64,000 nucleotides of DNA. It comes from CAZSBB01 sp964605235. GTDB taxonomy: Bacteria > Planctomycetota > Phycisphaerae > Phycisphaerales > Phycisphaeraceae. Position 1 is the stretch's first letter; each line of letters begins with the position of its first letter. Location of the stretch: assembly GCA_964605235.1 (NCBI GenBank), contig CAZSBB010000017.1:1-64000 (forward strand), written 5' to 3'. The position numbers were made by a program, and so were the translations under genes. Positions 10,254 through 18,645 of this stretch are shown piece by piece. The notes beneath the pieces were generated by a model. That model worked only from the letters and a program-made list of their open reading frames with translations. It was not told the DNA's origin and made no database searches.

Positions 10254-10444
10254 GACCATCTCCCGGCGAAACCGGCGTGTCAGCGTTCCCTGAGCGAGCA
10301 GGACGGGCCTGCAGGCATCAGTGGATCGCAACACCCACCACACCCGCTCGGGAGCGGGTGGTCGATGCATTGGTTTATTGACGAGGAGCCGTTTCGCCTC
10401 TGGAACGGAACCGGTTGGGCGAGAACGTGAGAGTTGATCGCCCT
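10254..10444 (-). other. Spacer between riboswitch and K+ transporter gene
   Basis: This leader segment contains a strong hairpin, CACCCGCTC/GAGCGGGTG type, at about 10342-10362. On the minus strand it is not followed by a U tract, so it is not a standard terminator, but it lies between the aptamer and the start codon and could belong to the expression platform. Confidence 0.4.
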
Positions 10445-10575
10445 GAAAATGCCGACGAGGTTAGCTGACGGGCTAGGACTTTCAGGTGTCCCTCGCACCC
10501 GCAGGTGCGATGCGCCCCATGGGGATTGGTTCCCCCGCTCCGGCCGCGACAGGCGGCTGGATTAGGCGAATTCAT
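10445..10575 (-). promoter_or_regulatory. c-di-AMP riboswitch (ydaO-yuaA class)
   Basis: The minus strand contains, in order, the conserved blocks of this riboswitch class: CCTAATCC near 10567, GAGCGGGGGAACCAATC with GGGGGAACC at 10536-10528, TGGGGCGCA at about 10519-10511, a variable stem with loop (CGCACCTGCGGGTGCG, about 10510-10495), AGGGACA at about 10494-10488, and the strongly conserved CCGTCAGCTAACCTCG at 10472-10457. The latter block and GGGGAACC are hallmarks of the family, whose known ligand is cyclic di-AMP and whose known targets include K+ transporters. The next gene downstream is the TrkH/KtrB-like transporter, 190 bp away. Boundaries are approximate because I could not compute the P1 stem; orientation and class are well supported. 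Confidence 0.85.
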
Positions 10576-10656
10576 CCTATCCTGCGTCTGGGGACTGTCA
10601 ATGCCCACCCGGGAAGCGAGGGTCTGCAGGGATTACCGAGGGTGCGTTGGGGGTAC

Positions 10657-10690
10657 AAAAAAACCTCGCCGCGTTTGTGGCGCGGCGAGG
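10657..10690 (-). terminator. Rho-independent terminator of the response regulator gene
   Basis: On the minus strand a perfect 10-bp stem CCTCGCCGCG / CGCGGCGAGG (10690-10681 and 10673-10664) with a 7-nt loop precedes seven U residues. It is 50 bp past the stop of the response regulator gene and separates it from the riboswitch. Confidence 0.92.
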
Positions 10691-10740
10691 CGGTTGATTC
10701 AGAGCGTTGGCTGCCAACCGTGATCGGTTGCGGCGGGAAT

Positions 10741-11319
10741 TCAGTACGTGTTGGCGCTGACTTCCTCGATGGCTTCGATCACCTGGCGCACGTGGAACGG
10801 CTTCTTCAGGTAGGAATCGAAGCCGCGGGTCAGCAGACCCTGCGCCTGGCCATCGGTGAGCTTGCCGCTCATGGCGATGACCTTGCTGGCGGCGAGGTCC
10901 GGGTTGTCGCGGACGATCTTGAGCACGTCCTCGCCGTGGACATCGGGCAGGTGCATGTCCAGGAGGATGACATTGGGCTTGAACTTCTCGCACTCGATGC
11001 CCGCCGAGAAGCCGTTGTGCGAAGTATGGACTTCGTAGTTGGCTTGTTCGGACAGGACCTTCTGGAGGACATCGACGATTTCGGACTCATCATCGACGAT
11101 GAGTACGCGCGTCTTGCCGCTCTGGAGTCCGTCGAGTGGGATGTTGTGCGCCTTCATGAAGCGGATCAGCGCGCTAAGCGGAATGCGCCGATCCTTGCTG
11201 CCGGGAATACGATACCCGCGCAGCTGCCCCGAATCGAACCATTTACTGACGGTTCGGGGGGCGACATTGCAAATCTTGGCGACTTCTCCCGTGGTCAAAA
11301 TGTCTTTCTGGCGTGGCAT
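10741..11319 (-). CDS. Response regulator with N-terminal excisionase/MerR-type HTH
   Basis: A 192-residue two-component receiver protein with an unusual order. Residues 7-55 form a helix-turn-helix of the excisionase/BldC type (ILTTGEVAKICNVAPRTVSKWF, then GYRIPGSKDRRIP as the wing). Residues 70-190 are a CheY-like receiver with the acidic pair Asp76/Asp77 (VLIVDDE), phospho-acceptor Asp121 (VILLDMHLPD), and the conserved Lys in YLKKPFHV. Most DNA-binding response regulators carry the receiver first; here the DNA-binding part is N-terminal. No histidine kinase is adjacent, so the partner is an orphan or unlinked kinase. The gene is monocistronic with a strong terminator. Start ATG 11319 begins exactly before the HTH. 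DNA targets are unknown. Confidence 0.88.
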   Translation of the reverse strand: MPRQKDILTTGEVAKICNVAPRTVSKWFDSGQLRGYRIPGSKDRRIPLSALIRFMKAHNIPLDGLQSGKTRVLIVDDESEIVDVLQKVLSEQANYEVHTSHNGFSAGIECEKFKPNVILLDMHLPDVHGEDVLKIVRDNPDLAASKVIAMSGKLTDGQAQGLLTRGFDSYLKKPFHVRQVIEAIEEVSANTY

Positions 11320-11574
11320 AGGGGGCTTTCTCCTCTGAGCTCCTCGCCGGAGCGGACTGCTCCAGCACTGGATTCATCGGCTGCCCGCGTGGCCGGATTA
11401 ACCGTCATTAAGCGAAAAAATGTGCTAAACGCCGCGCCTGACAGTGTCCGCAGAACCGCCGCAGCCGTCGGGGACGGCGTGGCTGGCGCGGCCGGCACAG
11501 CCGCTGGGGTCCGGATATCCGCGCAAGTGCCGATAATCCTGCCGCCGCCATCCCCTGGTCGGAAAGCGTTCACT

Positions 11575-11820
11575 TCACCCGCCGGAGACCGGGGGAATGA
11601 GCGCCAGCTCGCAACCGGGATGCAACCGGGTGTCGAGCGCAACATAACGCTGCGCCAGCGCACAGGCGACATGCGGCAAATCCCCCTGAATTACCGGGAA
11701 TTCTTCGGTTAATCGCCGCAGCGCCGTCGCCACGTCCGCATCGTTCGGCACCTGTAATTTCAGATGGGCATGCCCGATTTTTGCCGCGAGTTGAGCGAAA
11801 AGCAGCACCTGAATTTCCAT
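11575..11820 (-). CDS. moaD: MoaD/ThiS-family sulfur carrier (molybdopterin synthase small subunit)
   Basis: An 81-residue ubiquitin-like protein ending in the Gly-Gly required for thiocarboxylation (IPPVSGG). The N-terminus MEIQVLLFAQLAAKIG matches the MoaD pattern (VLxFAxLxExxG), so it most likely donates sulfur to precursor Z in molybdenum cofactor synthesis. No moaE or other mo-cofactor genes are adjacent, so assignment as MoaD rather than another member of the MoaD/ThiS family relies on the protein itself. It is transcribed divergently from an Rrf2 regulator gene 200 bp away. The 255 bp between its stop and the response regulator start show no gene. Confidence 0.82.
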   Translation of the reverse strand: MEIQVLLFAQLAAKIGHAHLKLQVPNDADVATALRRLTEEFPVIQGDLPHVACALAQRYVALDTRLHPGCELALIPPVSGG

Positions 11821-12019
11821 GATTCCGATCGTAGGTTAAATCCGTTCTTACCGCTCAAGCCGGAGGCGAAATGGTCGATATAGGGGTTGGGTCACGGAGG
11901 GGTCCGGGTCGATGCCTGTGCATCGTCCACCCGACTCCTTCTACGGGTTACGCCGGCCATTCCTCAGGGATCGCGTTAGTGCGTCGCGACTCTCCTCGCC
12001 GGTGAGAAGGATGTCAGCA

Positions 12020-12496
12020 ATGAAACTCAGTAAGACGTCAGCGCAGGCGGCGCTCGCTTTGGTTGTCCTGGCGAATCATGAACCGGGGGTGTACCTCCAG
12101 GCGCGGGAGATCGGCGTGCGGTTGCAGACCGCCACCGTCAGCGTCCTGAAAATCCTCCAGGCGTTGGCGCGGCATGGGTTGATCGAAAGCCAGCTCGGCC
12201 GGGCGGGGGGCTACCAGTTGGCGCGCAGCGCCCGCCAGATCACGCTGCTGGACATCGTCACCGCCATTGATGGCCCGGTCGAAGGTCAGGTTCGCCTTGA
12301 TCAGCCGCCGGCGGAACTGCAGACGGTGGTCAATAGTCTGCTGGGCGTGTGCCGGCAGAGCGCTGATGACATGCGCCGCCTGCTGGGGCAGATCACCCTG
12401 GCGAATCTGGCGCAGATCGCTCCAGCGCTGCCCCTGGCGACGCCGCTGGTCGCCGCCGCCGTTGAGCCGACCCTCATGCCCGCGCAGGCGGCCTGA
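12020..12496 (+). CDS. Rrf2-family transcriptional regulator
   Basis: A 158-residue winged-helix regulator. MKLSKTSAQAALALVVLA at the N-terminus, then VSVLKILQALARHGLIESQLGRAGGYQLAR, is the Rrf2 DNA-binding domain with the typical GxxGGYxLA wing. The Rrf2 proteins that bind an Fe-S cluster (IscR, NsrR, RsrR) carry three closely spaced Cys after the domain; here only one Cys (GVCRQSADD) is visible, so a cluster is unlikely or bound differently. The ATG at 12020 has GAGAAGG nine bases upstream and is preferred over the ATG at 12011. It is divergent from moaD and convergent with rseP. Its target and signal are unknown. Confidence 0.82.
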   Translation: MKLSKTSAQAALALVVLANHEPGVYLQAREIGVRLQTATVSVLKILQALARHGLIESQLGRAGGYQLARSARQITLLDIVTAIDGPVEGQVRLDQPPAELQTVVNSLLGVCRQSADDMRRLLGQITLANLAQIAPALPLATPLVAAAVEPTLMPAQAA

Positions 12497-12654
12497 GCCG
12501 GCATCCAACCGCCAATACCCATGGAATCCCTGGCTGACCTCCAACCGGAGGTTTCAGCCATTTTGCCTGCCTGCAATGCGCGATGGTGTTGTCGTGTGCA
12601 GTCGCGCGTCCGGACGCTGACTGCGGTGAGGTTGCTGAACGCAAATGCAGCAGT

Positions 12655-14736
12655 TCAGCCGCTGACCAGCCGACCCAGGTCGAAGTAGAACGTGGTCAGC
12701 GCCAGGCAGCCGACGATGGCGAGACCGACGATGGTGGCAGCGCTTTGCACCCGCCCGCTCAGCGGCGAACCCTTGAGCTTTTCGATCAGCAGGAACAGCA
12801 TCAGGCCGCCGTCGAGGATGGGGATGGGCAGGAAGTTGAGCACCACCAGGTTCACGCTGATCAGTCCCAGGAAGAACATCAGGTAAGACCAGCCGCGGGT
12901 GGTGATCTGGCCACCGATCTGCACGATGCCCACCGGCCCGCGCAGGTTGCTCGGCGCCACCGTGCCGCGGAACAGGCTCGCCAACGTCTGGTAGGTCTGC
13001 ATCATCGTCTGGTGCGTCTTCTCCACACCCATCCACGCGGCATGCCACGGGTCCTTCGCCGTCACCGAAGCCTGCAACGGCTTGAGCGGCAGCCGATCCA
13101 GACTCACCGGGAAGCCCCAACTGGCGTTGGCGAGCGCCTGCCACTGGGCAGCCGTGAGCGCCACGTCCGCCACCTCCGTCGGGTGTCCGGCCAGACCCAA
13201 CTCGTACCCGAGCTTGAGCGGTGGGATCGGAGTCAGTTGTTCCGCCATCTGCTGCAAGTGACGCTGCAATTGCGTGAAGTTTTCGATGGGATGCTCGTTG
13301 AGCGACAGCAGCCGCGAACCGGTGGGCAGGTGCAGGCGATCGGTCGGGCCATCGGGCAGACAACCCGCCACGATGTTGGTTTGCGCCGACGAACCCAGGG
13401 CAATCCCCAGCTTGTTGCGGTGGGGCGTGATCTCGCCGAGTTTGATCAATTGACCGGCACGCAGCACATCCACCTGAATGGGCGCGCCAGCCGCATTCGT
13501 GACCACTTCGATCAGCTGGGCAACCGTGGGCCAGCGCACCGCGCCGACCTGCGCCAGCAGATCGCCGGGCTGGATTCCCGCCTGCTCCGCCGGCGAACCG
13601 TCCACGGTGCTGAGCGCTTCGGTCGCGGGGATCAAACCCAGCAGGCTGGCGCTGGCGGCGTTGGGAGATTCGAGAGCCAGCCGCGCCACCGCCGCCAGGT
13701 ACACGGTGACATGCTTGCCGGTAGCGTGATCCAGGAAGGTCACATCCACCGGCTCGCCCCGGCCGGACGCCAGGCCCGCCTCAAACTGGTCCAGTCGTTC
13801 CACCGGCTCGCCGGCGACCGTGATGATGCGCATCCCCGGCAGCACCCCCGCGTTGCTGAGCACCTCAGGCAGCACCGTGTTGGGCTGATCCTGCAGATCC
13901 AGCGTCACGGCACTGCCGATGCCCATCGACAGCAAACCTTCATTTTCCTTGCTCGGTGCGGGGGTGATGAGATAAGTCAGCTTGCCCTGATAACCCGGCC
14001 GCTCGATTTCCACTTCCAGCGGATGATCGGGGTGCGACAGCGCCGCGAGGTTGCCCAGTTGCAGGAAGTCGGTGATTTCCTCGCCGTCGACGCTCAGGAT
14101 GCGGTCGCCGGGCTTGAGTCCCTGGAACTGGACGCGGTCGCGTTGCTGCACCGGGAACGCCAGCGCCGCCGGGCCGCCGGGTTGAATCGCGCCCACCACT
14201 GGCGCGGGAAACTGCACCCCCGCCATGAATGCCGCCACAAAAAACACCACCGCGAAAATCAGGTTCATCACCACCCCGGCACTGATGACGCACGCCCGTG
14301 CCCACACCGGCTGGGTGTTGAAACTGCGCGGATCGTTGCTGCGGGCTTCGGGGTCCAGGTCTTCCTGGCCCAGCATCTTCACGTAGCCGCCCAGCGGCAT
14401 CCAGTTGAGCCGGTATTCGGTTTCCCCCAGCCCCAACCGGTCGGCGGCTTCATACAGCTTCCGCAAGGCGTCCTGCTCGCTCAGTTGCTCCAGCGACACC
14501 TGCTCTTTTTCCAGCAGGGCGCGGGCTTGCTTCTCATACTCCGGCTCCGTCGAACCCACCCGCCAGCCGATGCCCTTGCGCCAGCACGCCAAGGCATGCC
14601 CGAACCCCACGGCAAACTGCGTGCAGCGGATGCCCACCCACTTGGCAACCAGGAAGTGCCCCAGCTCGTGGACGAAAATCAGGAAGCCGAAGCCCAGAAA
14701 AAAGGCGGGGTAGGCGAGCAGCGGGTTGATGGGCAT
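12655..14736 (-). CDS. rseP: Site-2 protease RseP-like (M50 zinc metalloprotease with PDZ domains)
   Basis: An intramembrane protease of the regulated-proteolysis type. The 693-residue protein begins with a transmembrane segment holding the zinc motif HELGH (His23, Glu24, His27) and ends with the second catalytic segment NFLPIPILDGGLMLFLLIE. The central region has PDZ-like repeats (for example VSGDRILSVDGEEI-type blocks and AGIQPGDLLAQVG). At nearly 700 residues it is much longer than the about 450 of E. coli RseP, owing to an N-terminal insertion (about 55-110) and extra PDZ-like sequence. Start ATG 14736 has GGGAAG eight bases upstream. It follows dxr by 65 bp on the same strand, the common dxr-rseP arrangement. 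Natural substrate is probably an anti-sigma factor, not evident here. Confidence 0.9.
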   Translation of the reverse strand: MPINPLLAYPAFFLGFGFLIFVHELGHFLVAKWVGIRCTQFAVGFGHALACWRKGIGWRVGSTEPEYEKQARALLEKEQVSLEQLSEQDALRKLYEAADRLGLGETEYRLNWMPLGGYVKMLGQEDLDPEARSNDPRSFNTQPVWARACVISAGVVMNLIFAVVFFVAAFMAGVQFPAPVVGAIQPGGPAALAFPVQQRDRVQFQGLKPGDRILSVDGEEITDFLQLGNLAALSHPDHPLEVEIERPGYQGKLTYLITPAPSKENEGLLSMGIGSAVTLDLQDQPNTVLPEVLSNAGVLPGMRIITVAGEPVERLDQFEAGLASGRGEPVDVTFLDHATGKHVTVYLAAVARLALESPNAASASLLGLIPATEALSTVDGSPAEQAGIQPGDLLAQVGAVRWPTVAQLIEVVTNAAGAPIQVDVLRAGQLIKLGEITPHRNKLGIALGSSAQTNIVAGCLPDGPTDRLHLPTGSRLLSLNEHPIENFTQLQRHLQQMAEQLTPIPPLKLGYELGLAGHPTEVADVALTAAQWQALANASWGFPVSLDRLPLKPLQASVTAKDPWHAAWMGVEKTHQTMMQTYQTLASLFRGTVAPSNLRGPVGIVQIGGQITTRGWSYLMFFLGLISVNLVVLNFLPIPILDGGLMLFLLIEKLKGSPLSGRVQSAATIVGLAIVGCLALTTFYFDLGRLVSG

Positions 14737-14801
14737 GTCGGCGTCTTCCCAGTTACGGGGTGAGTCGGTTAAGCAATTATCGGCTGGGCCGGTCCCGGCA
14801 T

Positions 14802-15995
14802 TTACGCCCGGCCGGCGACGGCCTGGTCCACCCACGCCCGCGCCCGCCGATCCGCCGCCAGGGCGGTGTCCAGGCTGTCCACCGGCTGCGGGGGCAGGGC
14901 CGCCAGGGCCGCGGCCACCAGCTCGACAATTTGTCCGAAGCGGATTTTTCGCGCCAGGAACGCCGCGACCGCCGCTTCGTTGGCGGCATTGAAAATCGCG
15001 CCGGCCGTGCCGCCCGCTTCGATCACATCATAGGCCAGCTTCAACGCCGGAAAGCGATCGTGGTCCGGGGCTTCAAAAACCAGCGTGCCCAGCGTCAGCC
15101 AGTCCATCGCCCGGCTGCACCCGACCACCCGCTGCGGATAGGTCAGCGCATACTGGATCGGCGTCCGCATGTCCGGCGGCCCAAGCTGGGCGAGGATCGA
15201 ATGGTCCGCAAACTCCACAAAGCTGTGGGCGATCGACTGCGGATGCACGATCACTTCAATCTGCTCGCGCGGCAGATCAAACAGCCAGTGGGCCTCGATG
15301 ATCTCCAGCGCCTTGTTCATCATGGTCGCCGAGTCGATGGTGATCTTGGCGCCCATGTTCCAGGTCGGATGCTTGAGCGCCTGCTCCACCGTCGCCTGGG
15401 CGATCTGCTCGCGCGTGGCGGTGCGGAACGGCCCGCCGCTGGCGGTCAGCACGATGCGCTTGATGGCGCGATGCGGCTGACCATCCATGCACTGGAAGAT
15501 CGCCGAGTGCTCGCTGTCGACGGGAATGAGCGTCGCGCCGCTGCGGCGAATCGCCGGCGCCATCAGCGCCCCGGCGGCGACCAGGGTTTCCTTGTTCGCC
15601 AATCCGATGCGCCAGCCGCGCTGCGCCGCTTCCAGCGTGGCGGGCAACCCCGCGCTGCCGACCACCGCGGCAATCACCGTGTCCGCCTCCACCGCGCGGG
15701 TCAGCTCCAGCGCCGAGTCCGGGCCGGCGAACACCTGAATCTGCGGCAAAGCGGCGGCGACCTGGGCGGCGGCGGCTTCGTCGGCGACCGCCACTTTGGG
15801 CACGCGAAACTGCTGCGCCTGCTCGATGAGCACCTCGGCGTTGCGGCCGGCCGCCAAGCCGACGACTTCCATGGGGTCGTCACCGCCTAACGTGTTGAGA
15901 TGGCGCACCACATCCAGCGTGTTGACGCCGATGCTGCCAGTGCTGCCGAGCACCAGCAGGCGACGGGTGCGATGGGGGGGATGCGCAGCGTTCAT
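14802..15995 (-). CDS. dxr: 1-deoxy-D-xylulose 5-phosphate reductoisomerase
   Basis: Converts 1-deoxy-D-xylulose 5-phosphate to 2-C-methyl-D-erythritol 4-phosphate with NADPH in the MEP isoprenoid pathway. The 397-residue protein has the Rossmann motif LGSTGSIG (17-23), GLANKETLVAAG, IPVDSEHSAIFQC with the metal-binding Asp/Glu, LTASGGPF, HPTWNMGAKITIDSATMMNK and VIVHPQS, all conserved in Dxr. Length is normal. Its ATG (15995) overlaps the stop of the upstream rne gene by four bases (ATGA), indicating translational coupling, and rseP follows. Confidence 0.95.
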   Translation of the reverse strand: MNAAHPPHRTRRLLVLGSTGSIGVNTLDVVRHLNTLGGDDPMEVVGLAAGRNAEVLIEQAQQFRVPKVAVADEAAAAQVAAALPQIQVFAGPDSALELTRAVEADTVIAAVVGSAGLPATLEAAQRGWRIGLANKETLVAAGALMAPAIRRSGATLIPVDSEHSAIFQCMDGQPHRAIKRIVLTASGGPFRTATREQIAQATVEQALKHPTWNMGAKITIDSATMMNKALEIIEAHWLFDLPREQIEVIVHPQSIAHSFVEFADHSILAQLGPPDMRTPIQYALTYPQRVVGCSRAMDWLTLGTLVFEAPDHDRFPALKLAYDVIEAGGTAGAIFNAANEAAVAAFLARKIRFGQIVELVAAALAALPPQPVDSLDTALAADRRARAWVDQAVAGRA

Positions 15996-18502
15996 GAGCC
16001 TTCCATCAGGCGGTTATGGTAGCCCGAGCTGGGATTGGCAGCGGGGGAACCGGAACTGCGACCCGCGCTGCCGCCGGCATCCGAACTGCCAGTGCTCGGG
16101 GCGGAATGGTCGGAATTGGAACCAGCGGAATTACCGCCGGCGGAATTGGCGTTGCCGCCGCCACCGCCACCCCCGCGCCGACGCCGACGGCGGCGACGCT
16201 TGCTGCTGGATTCACCGTTGCCTGCCGCAGCGCCTGAACCGTTCTCGCCGGCGGCGGGTTCGTTTCCAGATGAAGTTGCAGGGGTGTGGTCCGCAGACGC
16301 ATTGCCACTGTTGTTGTTCTGGCCTCCGCCGCCCCGACCCCGGCGGCGACGACGGCGACGGCGTTTGCGATTCTCCCCGTTGCCATCGGATTCTGCAGAG
16401 GATGCTTCCTCGCTGGCGTCTTCGGGGGATGCCGCTTCATCCGCATTGTTCTCATCATCCGCCTGGGCTGCGGCTCGGTCGGCATCAAACAGGCTGGCCT
16501 GCTCGTCGTCCTGCTGATCCGCGTCGTCCGTGGCGTATTCGTCGACTTCCGCCACGACGACATCATCCCCGGCGTCGGCTGCATCCATTTCCGCAGCATC
16601 ATCCGCGACGGACTGAGCCTCAACTTCCGTACGCGCTTCCGCAGGTACGACGTCGGCTTCGTCTTCCTCCATCGGGGAAGACGCGGGCAACTCGGCGTCG
16701 GCAGCGGACTCTGTTGTCGCAGTGCTGCCCGCCGCTTCGCTGTCGCTGCCACCCTTGCGACGACGACGCCGACGACGGCGTTTGCGTCCCCCCTCGGGCT
16801 GGGCTTCCTCCTCACCGGCCACGCCCTTGGCTTCCGCCTCGGGCGCTGCGCTGCTGGCGGGCTGCTCATCGCCTTCGTCCAGATCATCGACTTCCACCGG
16901 CTCATCCAGCTCACCCGCCTGCTTGAGCAATTCGTCAACGCTCACCAGCGTCGGCTCGCCCAGATTCGGCGTGCCGGTGAGGTTCACGATGCCGCCCCGG
17001 CCGTCGTAGGCCTGCAGAATCACTTCATCCACCGGAGCCGAGCCGTGCACGCGCACCACCACGGTGACATCGTGCTGGCGCTCCATTTCCACCAGTTGCT
17101 GCCGCCGGCGGTTGAGCAGTTGGAACGCCACATCCGGGCTGATGGTCAGCTCGATGCGCGCCACCTGTTCCCGGCACATCGCCAGCGCCAGTTGGCGCAT
17201 GACCGCCAGCACCACCGATTCCGGGTTGCGGGTCGAGCCGCGCCCATCGCAGGCGGTGCAGCGGGCGTACAGCGCGCTGTTGAGCGAAGGCCCCATGCGC
17301 TGACGGGTCATGGCGAGAATGCCAAAGCCGTTGATGGGCAGCGTGCGGGTTTTGGCGCGGTCGCGCTTGAGGTTGTCGCGCATGCGCCCCTCAACCGCGC
17401 GGCGGTGCCGGGGGTCGCGCATGTCGATCAGGTCGTTGACGATCACGCCGCCCAGGTCGCGCAGCCGCAGTTGCCGACAGATTTCATCGACCGCTTCCAT
17501 GTTGGTCTTGTAGGCGGTGGTCTCGGCGTCGCCATGCTCGCGCATCTTGCCGCTGTTGACGTCGATGGCGACGAGCGCTTCGGTGGGATCGATCACCAGC
17601 GACCCGCCCGAGGGCAACGGCACCTGGCGGGCGTGGATGCTTTCGATCTGCTTTTCGATGCCGAAGCGGTCGAACAGCGGGGCGGTGTCCTGGTAGACGC
17701 TCACCGGCGAAGCGGTGCGCGGGTTGAAGATGCGCAGGAAGTCGCGCGCGCGCCGGGCCGCCGACTCATGGTCGATGATGATGCGGTCCACATCGCTGCT
17801 GTACAGGTCGCGCAGCGTGCGGGTGATCAGGTCCGCCTCGGTGTAGAGTTCGCCGACGCGCACCTTGTGCCGGCGACTGTCAATGGTGCGCCACAACCGC
17901 TGCAGGTACGCCAGGTCGCGTTTGAGATCGGATTTGGTGCGGCCCAGCCCGGCGGTGCGCACGATGAAGCCGAACCCGGCGGGGGGGTCGAGTTCATCGA
18001 GAATCTGCTTCATCTGCCGGCGCACATCGTCGTCTTCCACCTTGCGGGAAACGCCGTGGCGCTCCATGTGCGGCATCATGACCAGGTAGCGTCCGGGAAT
18101 GGACAGATAGCTGGTGAGGGTCGGGCCCTTGGTGCCGATGCCTTCCTTGATGACCTGCACCAGCACTTCCTGGCCGCGGCGCAGACAGCGTTGAATGGGC
18201 GGGCGTTCGCGGTGCGGGGTTTTGTGGCCGACGCGTTCGGTTTCCTCGCGGTGGTCGCCGGGGAAGTACATCGGGTGCACGTCGGTGATGTGCAGAAAGC
18301 CGTTGCGTTCGAGCCCGAAGTCGACGAACGCCGCCTGGATGGACGGTTCAACGTTGGTGACCCGTCCCTTGTAGATGTTGCCGATGTGCGATTCGCGGCT
18401 GGCGCGTTCGTGGTAAAGCTCGTCGAGCCGGCCGTCCTCAACGAGGGCGATGCGGCACTCCTCGCCGGGGACGTAGTTGATCAGCATTTGCCGTTGGGTC
18501 AT
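15992..18502 (-). CDS. rne: Ribonuclease E/G family protein with Arg-rich tail
   Basis: An endoribonuclease of mRNA decay and rRNA/tRNA processing. The 836-residue protein has an S1 domain at the start (IYKGRVTNVEPSIQAAFVDFG), the RNase-H-like/DNase-I-like catalytic part with Asp in AIDVNSGKMREH and the second Asp in GGVIVNDLIDMRD, and a Zn-link Cys pair CTACDGRG. The last 300 residues are low-complexity: acidic Asp/Glu stretches alternate with three Arg clusters of about eight Arg each followed by Gly runs (near 595, 735 and 785). Similar RNA-binding arginine-rich tails occur in RNase E scaffolds. I use rne tentatively because the tail resembles RNase E rather than RNase G. ATG 18502 is preferred because MTQRQMLINYVPGEECRIAL aligns with the family start. 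It overlaps dxr by four bases. Confidence 0.88.
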   Translation of the reverse strand: MTQRQMLINYVPGEECRIALVEDGRLDELYHERASRESHIGNIYKGRVTNVEPSIQAAFVDFGLERNGFLHITDVHPMYFPGDHREETERVGHKTPHRERPPIQRCLRRGQEVLVQVIKEGIGTKGPTLTSYLSIPGRYLVMMPHMERHGVSRKVEDDDVRRQMKQILDELDPPAGFGFIVRTAGLGRTKSDLKRDLAYLQRLWRTIDSRRHKVRVGELYTEADLITRTLRDLYSSDVDRIIIDHESAARRARDFLRIFNPRTASPVSVYQDTAPLFDRFGIEKQIESIHARQVPLPSGGSLVIDPTEALVAIDVNSGKMREHGDAETTAYKTNMEAVDEICRQLRLRDLGGVIVNDLIDMRDPRHRRAVEGRMRDNLKRDRAKTRTLPINGFGILAMTRQRMGPSLNSALYARCTACDGRGSTRNPESVVLAVMRQLALAMCREQVARIELTISPDVAFQLLNRRRQQLVEMERQHDVTVVVRVHGSAPVDEVILQAYDGRGGIVNLTGTPNLGEPTLVSVDELLKQAGELDEPVEVDDLDEGDEQPASSAAPEAEAKGVAGEEEAQPEGGRKRRRRRRRRKGGSDSEAAGSTATTESAADAELPASSPMEEDEADVVPAEARTEVEAQSVADDAAEMDAADAGDDVVVAEVDEYATDDADQQDDEQASLFDADRAAAQADDENNADEAASPEDASEEASSAESDGNGENRKRRRRRRRRGRGGGGQNNNSGNASADHTPATSSGNEPAAGENGSGAAAGNGESSSKRRRRRRRRGGGGGGGNANSAGGNSAGSNSDHSAPSTGSSDAGGSAGRSSGSPAANPSSGYHNRLMEGS

Positions 18503-18645
18503 GTGCGGTTCTTTCCGGTAGCGGTCGCCGGCGCGATGGTTCGGAGTCCGGGCGCAGCGCCGCGACACTGCCGCGCGGACAGCGCGGGCAAGCATCAGAA
18601 AGGGCGGCGGCGGCAGGACGGTTCATCACGGGGACCTGAGTATGG

